DNA from: OMG group bacterium
GTDB lineage: Bacteria > Pseudomonadota > Gammaproteobacteria > Pseudomonadales > Azotimanducaceae
Direction: 5' to 3'
NCBI GenBank assembly: GCA_012267385.1
Contig: JAAXGW010000037.1
Coordinates: 62,001-126,000 of the forward strand
Length of the DNA: 64,000 nt
Shown: one piece after another, positions 50,292-61,169 of the stretch
How positions within the stretch are numbered: the first letter of the stretch is position 1
Layout: the number at the start of each line of letters is the position of its first letter
Notes under the pieces: generated by a model
Database searches by the model: none
What the model was told of the DNA's origin: nothing
The model's input: the letters and a program-made list of their open reading frames with translations, nothing else
Translations under genes and position numbers: made by a program

Positions 50292-50883
50292 GTCCGATGA
50301 AAGTTTGAACCGATTAGTCTCCGGTCTTCCGCGAGCTTTCGAGATTGTCAGACAGGAAATGCCTCCAGGCAATCCAGCCGTAGGCGTATTACGTGAACAT
50401 GTCATCATCGGGTTCTTTGTCACTGAGTATGGTGCAGAGAACGTAGAAATACCGGAAAAAGGAATCGAAAGGGGCTATGATGTCAAGCTTTTCGGTACAA
50501 AGTTGTCGATAAAGACTGGCACGGGAAATGCACCACCGAAAGTTCTTTGGACAGTGGATCCACTCCAAATTGGAAGAGAAATTTCAAGGGATTACAAACC
50601 AACTTGTGACATGCTTGTTGTCAACATTTATTGGAGTAAGAATAGAGACAGTATTTTCTTCATTCCTGTTGAAGTTCAGCAAATCGTCTGGGCTGTTATG
50701 AAAGACCAGTACCTAGACGCGAAAGTAGGGACAAATCATCGAGGTATTAGCATTACTCGAGCCGCGATGACTCAATTGAAAGCTCACGAAAAGACATTGA
50801 AGGCAAGAGTCCATTGGGTCGAAAGTGGTATTGAAATTTCGCCACATGCGCAATGGGAAACGTATTGGAAAGGTACGAGTTGA
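50263..50883 (+). CDS. Type II restriction endonuclease (partner of the methyltransferase)
   Basis: 206 residues, GTG start inside the methyltransferase gene. LREHVIIGFFVTEYG and then ERGYDVKLFGTKLSIKTGTG (residues 69-88) form a nuclease-like core. Asp73 with an S-x-K (Ser82-Lys84) in place of E-x-K is a known kind of variation of the PD-(D/E)XK fold. The gene's size and position argue for the cognate endonuclease. The sequence recalls ThaI-type enzymes, but I cannot confirm it or the recognition site. Confidence 0.78.
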   Translation: MTNSLKKLFESDESLNRLVSGLPRAFEIVRQEMPPGNPAVGVLREHVIIGFFVTEYGAENVEIPEKGIERGYDVKLFGTKLSIKTGTGNAPPKVLWTVDPLQIGREISRDYKPTCDMLVVNIYWSKNRDSIFFIPVEVQQIVWAVMKDQYLDAKVGTNHRGISITRAAMTQLKAHEKTLKARVHWVESGIEISPHAQWETYWKGTS

Positions 50884-51574
50884 AGACGAACATCAAGACA
50901 ATTCTCAGCGCATTCACGTTGCAACAACTCTGTCAAAAGGATAGATGTCATATCAAGCGAGGGTCTAACATTTACTCGCCCGACGACAGCTCCAAACCCT
51001 AGAGTCTTTACTTAAAGCGCTCGTCCGACTGAGGCAACCTGATGATGTTGGTCCTTAAACGCCGTCGCGATGCACAAACAAAACGTATGTAGATTTTTGA
51101 ATTTGTAAAAAATATGCTTCATACTGCATCGGGAGAGTTGTTCACGTCGCCTCCAACCAGAGTAAACAATTTGCGAGGGATCTTGCGCACAAATCTATTC
51201 CTTGATGACGATGACACCATCGAACCAAAGGAGAGCGTCTCGTAGCATGACCAAACGCTACGAAAAATCACTATTTAGAACATTCCAACTAATTACCGAA
51301 GCAAGCCAGAACCCTACTGGCTCACCTCCGGTAAATGTTGTTTCTGATTCTACTATGCGAACATCGACTAGGGATCGTTTTGTTTCTGGTTAGAGGAGGC
51401 GCAGGTAGAATTTTTGACGGAAAAACCGAATCTTACAAGTGAGACAAATCGTGCTACAGTTTCCCCCACGAACAAAAGTAGACGGGACATTTGGTGTTTC
51501 TGAAACAGTTTCCAACGCGTAGACCTATCAGGTCAACGTTGACGGAGTAATGAAAAAACATTTAGGGAATTTGA
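50884..51574. other. Region without a recognised gene
   Basis: 691 bases. A 63-residue ORF at 51202-51393 has no features and is not called. The leader of the next gene has a TTTAGGGAA ribosome-binding site just upstream of ATG 51575. Confidence 0.4.
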
Positions 51575-52247
51575 ATGAAAAAATTTGATTTTGTTTCTTT
51601 GCTTCGCAGTGATGATCGCGCTAGGAAACGTATTGGTGGGACAGACCACTGTGGATGATTGGCAGGACGTTGAGAATACGAAGTATTACGGAAATCTCAA
51701 TAAATATGTTGTTTATGAACCTGTCGATGCTTTCACAGACGAAAGGGGAGTGTGCTTGAGATGTATCGGTCAACACGGCGATGGGAAGGTTCCCAGCTCA
51801 GGATATGTAACTTTGTGCGTTGCGACTAGCGCTGAATATTCGGATGAGGGTGAACGTATGCAGAGCTGGATTTCATTCATGGTTTACTTCGGTAGGTATG
51901 ATGTTGAAACTAAGAGGCGAACGATCAATCTCATTGATGAGGATGCAGATGGAAAGCTAAAAGTGAGATATCGCTTTGATCAGAATGACCCCGTGAGGGA
52001 TGTTTATCTCATGGATCGCATAGAAGTTTACAAGGAGGAAAATCAGGAAACATTCAAAGGTGTGTTAAATCTCATTGCAGTATCAGATAAATTAATATTT
52101 GAAATACAAGGGGATAGCAAAAAAAACGTTGAACTAAAAAACGACAATGCCAAGAAAAACGCCATCGAAGACTTTAAGAATAGGGTGTTGGAAGTGTTCA
52201 GCATAAAGTTAACTGAAGACGACGATGCTGAGCCAAAGCAAGACTAA
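51575..52247 (+). pseudogene. Secreted hypothetical protein with a frameshift at codon 3
   Basis: ATG 51575 with TTTAGGGAA upstream is the natural start, but it reads MKKFDFVSLL in the wrong frame. Removing one base from the A6T3 run at 51578-51586 gives MKKLILFLCFAVMIALGN and continues into the long frame. This is a textbook signal peptide, with cleavage probably after LVGQ. Without the correction the frame can begin only at TTG 51585. The mature part (about 190 residues) is acidic and charged at the C-terminus. No family recognised. An alternating-frame (phase-variable) signal peptide is an attractive but unproven reading. Confidence 0.7.
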
Positions 52248-52831
52248 CCAACATTCCGCCGACCTCTAACGGGTGTAATTACGTTGAACGAATTCTTCGC
52301 GCTCATGCATTGAGTGTGGATTGTAGTTCAAAGCAGCTCCTTAATCTCCTGAACGTGTGTAAGACGGACAATTAGATTGTCAAGATACCGGCTATCTTAA
52401 ATCTACCCTATCGCATCAGGTTTTGCGTGCGTGAATGAACTTCTTGTGATTACCAGTGGTTACACCAAAACGGTAAAACTGGCATCAAGGCTACGGGCTC
52501 GAAGTTTAAAGCCACATGGACGCTGCAAGACGTAGTCTTCACTCGGCTGGATTACGCCTTGAGAAATATGGTAATCCTAGGAGGTTCAAATTTGGTTAAA
52601 CGTCGTGTGCCTTTGAAGCAGTTGGCCATCTTAGTACCAATACTTTTCAACAAAGTTATACGAAGACTCCACTAAAGATCTCTAGTAGAAGAAACTCACT
52701 GTTTTATAGCAGTTCACATTGGATCTTGAGATTTGCTGTTCCCAGTTAGATTTTTTTCGCTCTAACCGATTTACGGCACGATAAATGCTTGTTTTTGCGT
52801 AGGCTTGCACACAATCACCATCTAGACACCA
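52248..52831. other. Intergenic region upstream of copy C
   Basis: 584 bases, no ORF of coding character on either strand. I see no terminator or promoter that I can defend. Confidence 0.4.
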
Positions 52832-53908
52832 ATGTTTACATCCGCGATAAACATACTCAATGTCGCCAAAGCCGAAGTACGTACTGCTAGGCGACGCGCC
52901 CGGTTTTGGACCATCGTGTTTTTCCTATCCGTCTTTTCTATCATGGGATACTTAATTTCGTGCTCCTATCTCGGTTATGCGGCTCTAACTTCACCTTCAT
53001 TCGGAACTGGTGTTCCTAAATACCTATTAGGCAACATCGATCCAACATTTTTCCTATTCTTTCAACTCGCGGCACTCTTCTTGGCTTTCGATGCCGGACA
53101 TCTACTCCACAGAAACCGCATTTCTGAAGTACTGGACTCTAAGTCCATCACGAATTTCGAATACCTCGCGGGTCGAGTATTTGGAATCGCAGGACTGTTG
53201 TGGCTCGTCGCGGCATCAAACATTTGTGTGATGCAACTACTTGGACTCATTTCTACAACCATAAATATTGGAATTGCGGACACTATCGAGTGGTACTCGT
53301 TATTCAATCTCCTCGTTATTGATGGTCCTGCAACCCTCCTGATCTCGTGTTCCATTGTGGTGTTTCTATCGTGCATGTTGCGATTTCGATTGCTTGTGGT
53401 TGTCGTTGCGAGTGCATTGATGTTCGGATGGTTCTTCCTGGTGTTGAATACGCCGTACTCGCTACTTGAAATCGTGTCCCTATCGTCAAACGATACTCTG
53501 TTTGTTTCCGATCTGTTACCACAACTGGCGTCGTTACCTGTCGTCGCTATTCGTGCCGCTACTATTCTGAGTGCAATTGCACTCGTTGCCATCGGCGCGT
53601 TGATTTGGAGTCGTCAAAACAGCAATAACCAACTTGAAAAGTATCTACCCCTAGGGATCTGTTTGTGCGTAGGAACCATACTCTATGTTTGGGGGTCGTC
53701 GAGTGTCGTAAGTGAACACACTGCCTCCGAGAGATGGCGAGAAGTCCATGAAAACCATGAGTTTGATCATCGCATCGATCTCGAAGCGATCACAGGTATT
53801 GTGAAAATCGATCCCAAAAAGCACCTGATCGCAGATCTTACGATAGGTTTTAACGTGAACGCCCACACAACAATCCCACTTACGTTTACCTTCAATCGGT
53901 CAATGTAG
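52832..53908 (+). CDS. Copy C of the family, ABC-2 permease domain (ends at an in-frame TAG)
   Basis: 358 residues. About seven hydrophobic helices: near 25-47, 70-90, 125-145, 165-185, 190-210, 245-265 and 277-296. The conserved cytoplasmic ISEVLDSKSITNFEYLAGR segment is shared with copies B and D. A periplasmic start ITGIVKIDPKKHLIADLTIGF follows, corresponding to GTVEILPSRRVELDIKM in D. The frame ends with TAG at 53906-53908. The same frame continues after it as IEKLFLNGNEPNYTF, matching IDHIAVDDEILGDGDYLF in copy B, where Gln precedes. A CAG-to-TAG change is therefore likely. Confidence 0.83.
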   Translation: MFTSAINILNVAKAEVRTARRRARFWTIVFFLSVFSIMGYLISCSYLGYAALTSPSFGTGVPKYLLGNIDPTFFLFFQLAALFLAFDAGHLLHRNRISEVLDSKSITNFEYLAGRVFGIAGLLWLVAASNICVMQLLGLISTTINIGIADTIEWYSLFNLLVIDGPATLLISCSIVVFLSCMLRFRLLVVVVASALMFGWFFLVLNTPYSLLEIVSLSSNDTLFVSDLLPQLASLPVVAIRAATILSAIALVAIGALIWSRQNSNNQLEKYLPLGICLCVGTILYVWGSSSVVSEHTASERWREVHENHEFDHRIDLEAITGIVKIDPKKHLIADLTIGFNVNAHTTIPLTFTFNRSM

Positions 53909-56293
53909 ATTGAAAAACTGTTTCTCAATGGTAATGAGCCCAATTACACATTCGATGACGGACTTCTCACAATTCCAACGTCGGCACCGCTCGATAAGGA
54001 TACCACTCATACCGGAGACATAGTTGCGTACGGTATTCCAGACCAACGATTTGCGTATTTTGATAGTCCACTCGACTACTTGAGGAGCTCGGGCGTGTCT
54101 AACCACACCGTTTCATTACTTGGAGAAAAGGGGTCTATCTACTCGCCCAAATATGTCGCTTTGATGCCTGGAGTGTATTGGTATCCAATACCTGGTCCAG
54201 CGCGCAGTGACTATCGTTCCTCTCAAAACGGAATCGACTACTTTCATTTGGACCTATCGGTCGAACTTGCGCCTAATCACTGGCAGCTAGTAGGAACAGA
54301 TGCCGTTGTTCAAGTATCGGACCAAACTAACTCGTACCGAGTGAACCCTACTAGCCCCGTTCACGAAATTGCTCTTTTCGTATCCGAGTTTGAAAGCGCT
54401 TCCATCCAAATTGAGGGTATCGAATTCAAGATGTATCTTCACAAGCAACATGCCGACAATCTTCGACTGTGGGACAAATTTAATGAGAAGTTGGAAGACT
54501 TCGTAAAGAGTCATCTTCAAGACTTTTCTATTTACGGCTTGACTCTTCCGTTTGACACTCTCTCTTTTGTCGAGATACCCAGGCAATTACGGACAGTCAG
54601 GAGCGGATGGCGCATGAATTCGTTGCAGACACTACCGGGTATGGTGCTATTGAAAGAGCACGGGTTTCCATCCGCGCGCATGAATCTTGCATTCGATCGA
54701 TTAACCAATCGTGAACAGGACGAAGATTCGATTGACGAAGCACCACTGAGACTACTATTTGAATACTTCTGGTATGGTTTGGGAACCGACAATCCTTGGA
54801 TGGGGTTACCTGAACGATATTGGACGCATCGAGTCTCAGCGCGCGGTGAATATGCGAACGCACTCGATCAAATTGTTCTCTCACTCATCGCTAGTCTACA
54901 AAGACAAGAGCACGAATTTTTCTCCATCTACTCCACGCTGCATTTCGCAGACTTAACAGCACTCAGTCTGTTTGAGGGCTCGGTCGGACTTGAAGATGGA
55001 CTGGAGAATGGTCGAATACCAAGTACTATCGGAACGGCAAGAAGGCTTAGAGAAAGCTATACGAAGCGTGTATCGGTTTGGAACAGTCTAGAAGATATCG
55101 GATTCTCGGATCTACCATCTGCAAAGGGTAATCAGCATGACACTGATCTTCTATTCTTGAAATGTGAACAGATTGCAACCGCGCTATTGTCCGTGAACGG
55201 AGAGGAAAAGGTCTTTGCGTGGTTAGTAGATATTTTGACACAGTATGCAGGTCAGACTTATACCTTAGAAAACGTAATTTCATCGGCGCAAGCACACGAT
55301 GTTATGGTTGATCCATTTCTAACAGCATGGTTGCGTACCAACTCTCTTCCAGGTTATAAAGCATCCAACTACACGTCAGTACGCATAGCCGACGACGCGG
55401 AAGGTAATACCCGCTATCAGACTAGTGTATCGGTGAAAAATACCCAACCGGTGGCGGGATTTGTACAGTTGCAATACCCGAGAAGGCCACCGTGGGAGTC
55501 ATCAAGATCCTGGCTCACTGAAAGCAAGGGAGTTCTTATCGATGGAGGATCCGCTAAGAGAATAAACATGCTGACTTCTTATGAAATTCGACATGTATCA
55601 GTCGACCCCGGACTTTCGTTACATCGTGAAGTGATTACTCTCTCCCAGGAATCAGAAGTGTCAAACGTTCAACCAAACATGGAGCCTGCCGACTTTGAAG
55701 AAGACAGCGTTTGGATGCCAATTCAAGAAATAGGAATTATTGTTGATGACCTCGACACAGGATTTTCAGTGGAGCAAAAGTCAGTGCGTACAGTTCGTCC
55801 TCCTCGTGCAGGTCCGATTGCATGGTTTAGGATTCCTCGACTCGACGGCGAACTAGATCGAGGCATTCCAGTTAGTGGTCGTTATTACTTGTTTGAGTAC
55901 CACGTACCAGATGGTGAATGGAGTAGAACCACCGAAGACCACGCATACGGAAAATTTCGAAGGACCGCTGTTTTTAATTACGTTAGACAGGCGAGTCAAA
56001 AAGCGACTTTTACTGCGCAAATCCCTGATTCCGCGGTTTGGAAGTTAGACTACCACCTTCCATATTCACACGATCGCGATCGGCACAGGGGACTTAAATA
56101 CCATTTGGAAATTACCGATCAAACTGATTCGCAGGAAGTGGAATTCGACGTTTACAACTTGGAAATGGGATGGAACTCCGTTGGAGAGTTCAATCTAGAT
56201 GCAGGAGAGGTCAAAGTTCATTTAGTAGGCATTTCACAACGAGGACCGCTCTGGGCGGACGCAATACGATGGTCTAAGGTGGAGAAGGATTAA
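53909..56293 (+). pseudogene. Copy C, periplasmic M1-like and golvesin-like part
   Basis: Same frame as the permease part, directly after its TAG. There is no ATG, only GTG/TTG codons, until far inside; TTG or ATG starts near 54080 cut the conserved FAYFDSPLDYL block. Family motifs: LMPGVYWYPIPG, FVEIPRQLRTVRSGW, PGMVLLKEHGFP, and the end GKFRRTAVFNY with WADAIRW. The zinc motif HExxH is absent here too. The gene ends 16 bases before the end of copy D, tail to tail. Expressed alone it would lack a signal or anchor. Confidence 0.8.
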
Positions 56294-56309
56294 TAGCGTC
56301 TTTAAACTG

Positions 56310-58630
56310 TCAATCTATAGGGATCCATCGAATCGCATCCGCGTAAATAGTCTTTTTATCAGACGACCCCGAAATCCAGACTTCCGTCTGCGTCGAATCG
56401 ACATCGAATTTACCGAGCTCGTGCCACCCAACCTTGGTGTCCTGTGCGTCAAATTTAATCGTTTCTTCCCGATCTCCGATCACGACTCTGATCCCGGTCA
56501 TACCGGCTGGATAGAGTTTATGCCAATCAGTTGGTAGCTCTTCCCTCATCAAAATTCGCGTTTCCTGATCATTAGGTGCAAGTTCTTCAACTGGTAGATG
56601 ATATTCGAGCTGCCATCGACCCGTTTTTGGTAAGTTAGCGCGATACTTTGCATAAGATGGTTGTCCTCGCGACCGTGGTGAATTAATGCGTAGGTGCGTC
56701 GATATTTGCCGTACGCTCTTTGATCCGAACGTCGTACCCATCGCTGTTTCGGTGGTGGTTCGCCGTCTTCAAAAACGTAAGTAGGCATGCCATTATCTAA
56801 CGCTAAGACTTCTGACGTACCAAATAAATCTTGAAAAAATGAAAATACTGGTAGCGAAGTCAACGGTGGACTTTCGTAGACAATCTCAAATTCTTCGTCG
56901 GAGTCGTCGACTACAACCGCCTGACTAATGGGTGGCGACCACTCAGTTTTGACAACGTAAGGTTGCTGCGTTTCCGAAATATCGTTCTCATAAATAATCG
57001 GTGGAATGACTATCCGTATTGCGTCCCTATTTAACGATAAGTACGGTTCAACATACATAACTTCGACGGGAAAATGCACGATGCTCTTAATAGACAATTT
57101 CACCGATTCGTTACCACGAATTAAAAATGCTTTGAACCAGCCTCGAGAAATATCACGACGAGTACCGTGACCTTCAGGGTTTATGTTCGTATAAGACACG
57201 TCTACAAAACCGTCATGAGGTTCGGCATTGTGCACGAATACAGTAGCTTCATATCGTTTCTCACCTGACTCGTTATTCGGTAGTCTCCTACTCGTGGGTT
57301 CGGCTACGATAAAACCAGGCAGACCTTTCATGTTGAGCCAATCACCAAGTGCGGTTTCTAAATCGAGATGGAGTTTCTTAGCTTCCCGAATCAAATCATC
57401 GTAGCTGTACGACGATCCTCTCATCGACGATACTAGTTGTCCAAGTAGCTCGGCGGTTTGGTCTCTTCCAAGTATTTCCAAGATGATTCGACTCAAAGTC
57501 GTGGCCTTAGTAGACATGACTCTAAAACTCCTAAGAGGTGCTTGCTCGGTTGTGAGTTCGCCGAGTGAAAACCGCTTTAGATCGTTCCAGACGACAGATT
57601 GCGTGCGATATCGAAGCAACGCGCGTTCTTCGCGACTATTCGGAGATTCATTTTTACCCACGTCGAAAAGATCAAAAACACTTCTTTTTGCATGTGCTAA
57701 AGCCAATTCAAAGACAAAAAAACGACCGGGGCCTCTATCGATCCGATCTCCCATATAGATGCTTCGATCAAAGACTAAGCGCTGTACCAATTCCTCCAGA
57801 ACCTGGTCGAGTACCGTTGCGCCGGAATCCGAGGTTGAAGTCTGGTACTTAACAAAGTTCCGTGCAAAACCTATAGTGAGGTGCTCTCCAAACATGTTAC
57901 TGTTGAAATAGTCTGACAAATCTGTACTGGGAGCCCACACATTTAATCGATAATCTTCTGAAAAATTCTCGCCACCAAAACTATTTTCAAACCAATCTTC
58001 GGTCCTAATTGATACTCGAGTATTTGGTAGCGACGATTCTCGCATCAAAACCATGCCCGGAGGACCCATAACAGTGTCCATCTTCCACCCGCCGCCGTAG
58101 ACCCGTAAGAAATTCGGGACTTCCACGAGAGAAAACATCTCGTAGGGATAAATGAGACCAACCTCTTTATACCGATGGAGCCAACTCAATATCCGAGTCT
58201 TCGTATTCCTCTCTAACGTACTCAGATCATGAAAAGTGCGCCGATGATGCTTCGTAAACAGTACTTCAAACTCAATGTTTTCGACTTCAACGTTGGCGCG
58301 CACAAAATCACTACTCACTAGAGTAATTTCAGGTACCGCGTCCGCTGGTGCAATTTGATAGATAGACTGGCGTGAATCTTTTGCTTCTACAGACTTCCGG
58401 TGGCCACCCCCAGCCACCAACCAATTTTGGGGTACAGATACCTTAAGGTCGACGTTGAACAAGTCCCGCGGTCTTACTTCCAATTTATCCTCGCCGGTAG
58501 CGGCACCTGAATTGGGATACCACTTTATTCCCGAAGTTAGCACCACAAAATCTCGATGAAATATGTAATTTTCGGTCCCTAGGGCGAACAGGTTCCGGAC
58601 TTTCGCTCCCGCAATATCTTTCGATTTCAC
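56310..58630 (-). pseudogene. Copy D of the family, periplasmic part (frameshifted)
   Basis: The main frame (58630-56549) begins inside the family sequence: ERFAYLDAAVKSKD lies upstream of the first Met. It carries LTSGIKWYPNSGAA, LVEVPNFLRVYGGGWK, PGMVLMRESSLP and GKYRRTYALI. Near 56690 it leaves the family frame; the correct continuation (SPRSRGQPSYAKYRANLP, TGRWQLEYHLP, ending IYADAIRW) lies in the next frame, which stops at 56310. No HExxH motif. Tail-to-tail with copy C. Confidence 0.82.
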
Positions 58631-58638
58631 CGCCGCGT

Positions 58639-59109
58639 CTAAGTAAGCAAAGCGCTCATCGGGACGACCATTCGCTTCACTCTGATTTCAACTGAGTTGT
58701 CGTCGCTTGCGGGTAACGGAACTTGTAGGATTCCTTTCTCGAAACTAGGATCTGGCACTTCATCTCCACCAACCCATAGCTGAAGATTACGATATCCTGG
58801 ATTTAATGACAACACGACATAGTCATGCACGTTGTTCTCTGGTGGGATCAAGTCCATTTTGATGTCTAACTCAACCCTACGACTTGGGAGAATTTCCACA
58901 GTTCCTCTCAAGTGTGTTATGTCAGGGAATGTGCTGAGATCTTGCGAGTCATGGGTACGAGCCCAATCTTGAACTTCCATTCGACTTAGATGTTGAAATC
59001 CTATCGCTCCACCTATTAAGAGACTGCCGAGTACGAGTGCGCTGACACCGCCAATTGCATAGTGTCGCCGGTGCATTAACGGACGTCGTAAACAACCTCC
59101 CGCTAACAC
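58639..59109 (-). pseudogene. Copy D, middle part: last membrane helix and first periplasmic strands
   Basis: LRRPLMHRRHYAIGG, a helix (ALVLGSLLIGGAIGF), then LRGTVEILPSRRVELDI and VLSLNPGYRNLQLWVGG. This is the piece that joins the permease to the M1-like part in intact copies. At its 3' end the frame leaves the family sequence: EIRVK should continue as EANGRPDERFAYLDAA in the next frame, which needs one extra base around 58670. At its 5' end it joins the permease frame at the T7 run near 59111-59117. Confidence 0.75.
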
Positions 59110-59854
59110 TAAAAAAACTCCCAGCGAATAGCGTGAGGGTAAACCTATTTAACAAGATTTCACCCGATACGAAGCGAGGCGCGATTTCCGATGGAAAGAG
59201 TGAGGCACCTGTGCTGGCGACTAGGGCACCGGCGTAATCGAGAGGTAATCGAAGAAACAACCAAAATACGATGACTACACCCCCAAGTGCCAGCACAATG
59301 ACGGTTATCCTCGATCGTATGAACGTTGATAGAAATATTGTTAATGCGCCGAAGAACGCTAGATTCGGTACGAGATCCCAGATTAAGAACGAAGCCACGC
59401 TGTGCAACTCGATGAAATTTCCGTAGCCGAGGTTGTTCAGTTCGGCGATCCAACCGTATAGTGCGACCATAGTAATAAACACTACCATGGGTACAGCAAT
59501 GAGAATTACTAGTCCCAATAACCGCGCTAACAGTACAACGACATTAGAGGCCGGAACGACATCTAATACTTCGTCGATCTTATTTCGAATGTCTCTTCCG
59601 CGCAGGTCATACGCCAGCAAAATCATTGCGATGCAATAGAGTGCTAAGAAGTAGGGTCCAAGTGTTGCAGCTAAGTAGGTTGGAGCCATCATCCCCACAC
59701 TAGCGGATTCCGCCGCTCGCATGATGTATTGCAGTTCAACCAATACGTAAAAGGAGGCACTAACTACGAACGCCATGAACAGAATCGCCTTTGTGCGTTG
59801 CAGTTTGAGAGACTGCTTCACTTCAGTCAGCGCGAATACAAAAAACATATTCAT
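58949..59854 (-). CDS. Copy D, ABC-2 permease domain (frameshifted at its end)
   Basis: 301 residues from ATG 59854. The first ~250 are the ABC-2-like membrane domain: helices near 22-44, 68-90, 115-137, 157-175, 180-203 and 235-252, with the cytoplasmic RDIRNKIDEVLDVVPAS segment. After FAGSFFSV the frame turns into an unrelated Ser/Arg-rich tail. With one T less in the T7 run (minus strand, near 59111-59117) the reading is FAGSFLVLAGGCLRRP, which continues correctly into the next frame. Confidence 0.78.
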   Translation of the reverse strand: MNMFFVFALTEVKQSLKLQRTKAILFMAFVVSASFYVLVELQYIMRAAESASVGMMAPTYLAATLGPYFLALYCIAMILLAYDLRGRDIRNKIDEVLDVVPASNVVVLLARLLGLVILIAVPMVVFITMVALYGWIAELNNLGYGNFIELHSVASFLIWDLVPNLAFFGALTIFLSTFIRSRITVIVLALGGVVIVFWLFLRLPLDYAGALVASTGASLFPSEIAPRFVSGEILLNRFTLTLFAGSFFSVSGRLFTTSVNAPATLCNWRCQRTRTRQSLNRWSDRISTSKSNGSSRLGSYP

Positions 59855-60131
59855 TTAGATGCCTATTACGACTGAACGGTCAGAATTCTCTCTTCTTAGT
59901 CGGGAATCTACATGTCTGACTGCACAGGCTCCCTAACTACTTTGGTTTCCGTGCCTCACTGAATTTGGAATCATCGTTGAAAATGAAGATTCCTGCTAAG
60001 GTTTGAAGTATGCACAAGTTAGTGGACAATAAAGAATTTGTTGTTGAGCCTGTGGGAATGTGGGGAACTCGACAGAGTTGTCCACATTTCCATGGGCTAC
60101 GTACCTTCGATTGTTTGGACGATTATTCATA

Positions 60132-61169
60132 CTAAGCTGCTTTCCTCTCAGTATGCGCATGTTCAAATTCCACAGGCGATCGAAAATCTAAGGCCGAATG
60201 TAATCGTGTTCGGTTATAGAAGCCTTCAATATATTCAAAGATTTTCAATTCCGCTTCCGACCGCGTCGCGAAGTGCCGCCGCCGTTGCTGGCGAATCAAC
60301 TCCTTTTCCAACGCCGCGAAGAAACTCTCGGCCATGGCATTGTCGTAACAGTTTCCCACTGCGCCCATGGACGGTGTGATATTCGCCGCTTGGCAGACCG
60401 CCTGAAACGCCGTGGAGGTATACTGCGAACCGCGATCGGAATGATGAATGACACCGCCTTGAGGACTCCGTTCCGAGATCGCTTTTTGCAGTGCTCGAAC
60501 CATCAACTCGGAACCCTGTCGCGCACTGGTCGACCATCCCACGATGCGGCGCGAGAACACATCCTTGATGATCGCTAAATACAACGTCCCTTCTTGGGTC
60601 GGCACATCCGTCGCCTCTGCCACCCAGATTGGGTTCGGTCGGGCCGCTCGAAATTTCCGTTGGACGAGATCGCTCGCCACCGCCGAGCCGTCCGCGCGCG
60701 TCGTGTTGATGCGACCGCGTCGAACTCCACCCCGGATTCCCGCAGACGCCATGAAACGCGAGATTCGCCGGGGGCTTACCCGAATCCCGGATCGCCATAA
60801 GGCTGCTCGAATGCGATGCACTCCATAGCGGCCATGAGAGTCCTCATAAATCTGTTGAATGCGAGGTAACAGTTGGCGATCCGCTTGCGCCCAGCGCGAC
60901 GGTCCGCGTCGCAACCAAGAGTCATACCCGCTGCGGGAAACACGCAACACGTAGCACATGGTGGATATGCGAAATTCGGCCTGATGCACCTTTATGAACT
61001 CGAAGACCGGTCGGGGGTCTTGATCGTTTCCTTGGCGAACCAGGCTGCGGCCTTTGCGAAGATCGCATTCTCTTCTTCGACCCGAACCAGCTTCCGCTTC
61101 ACCTGCCGCAACTCGCGGCGCAGTTCCACCTCCTCTGGGGTCACGGTACCGTTGGCAGCAGCGATCCAA
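60132..61169 (-). CDS. IS3-family transposase OrfB (integrase catalytic domain)
   Basis: The real OrfB part begins about 61020, and the first ~50 residues of this frame are only overlap with orfA. The HTH_21-like segment (RYGVHRIRAALWRSGI) precedes the rve core. Catalytic positions: WVAEATDVPTQEG, VIHHSDRGSQYTS, and NCYDNAMAESFFAALEKE. The first acidic residue, normally Asp in WVxDxT, is Glu here (GAG for GAC/GAT). This could weaken or abolish activity. Expressed presumably as an OrfAB fusion by frameshifting. Confidence 0.93.
   Translation of the reverse strand: MDRCCQRYRDPRGGGTAPRVAAGEAEAGSGRRRECDLRKGRSLVRQGNDQDPRPVFEFIKVHQAEFRISTMCYVLRVSRSGYDSWLRRGPSRWAQADRQLLPRIQQIYEDSHGRYGVHRIRAALWRSGIRVSPRRISRFMASAGIRGGVRRGRINTTRADGSAVASDLVQRKFRAARPNPIWVAEATDVPTQEGTLYLAIIKDVFSRRIVGWSTSARQGSELMVRALQKAISERSPQGGVIHHSDRGSQYTSTAFQAVCQAANITPSMGAVGNCYDNAMAESFFAALEKELIRQQRRRHFATRSEAELKIFEYIEGFYNRTRLHSALDFRSPVEFEHAHTERKAA

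Noticed and set aside
53906-53908. Alternative genetic code (TAA/TAG read as Gln)
   Set aside because: aceF and a neighbouring membrane-protein gene end properly in TAG, and groEL, groES and the PduO-type gene end in TAA. Only two accessory genes have such stops, so local nonsense changes are simpler.
60235-60828. Long ORFs on both strands inside the IS element
   Set aside because: They are shadows of the GC-rich orfB in other frames.
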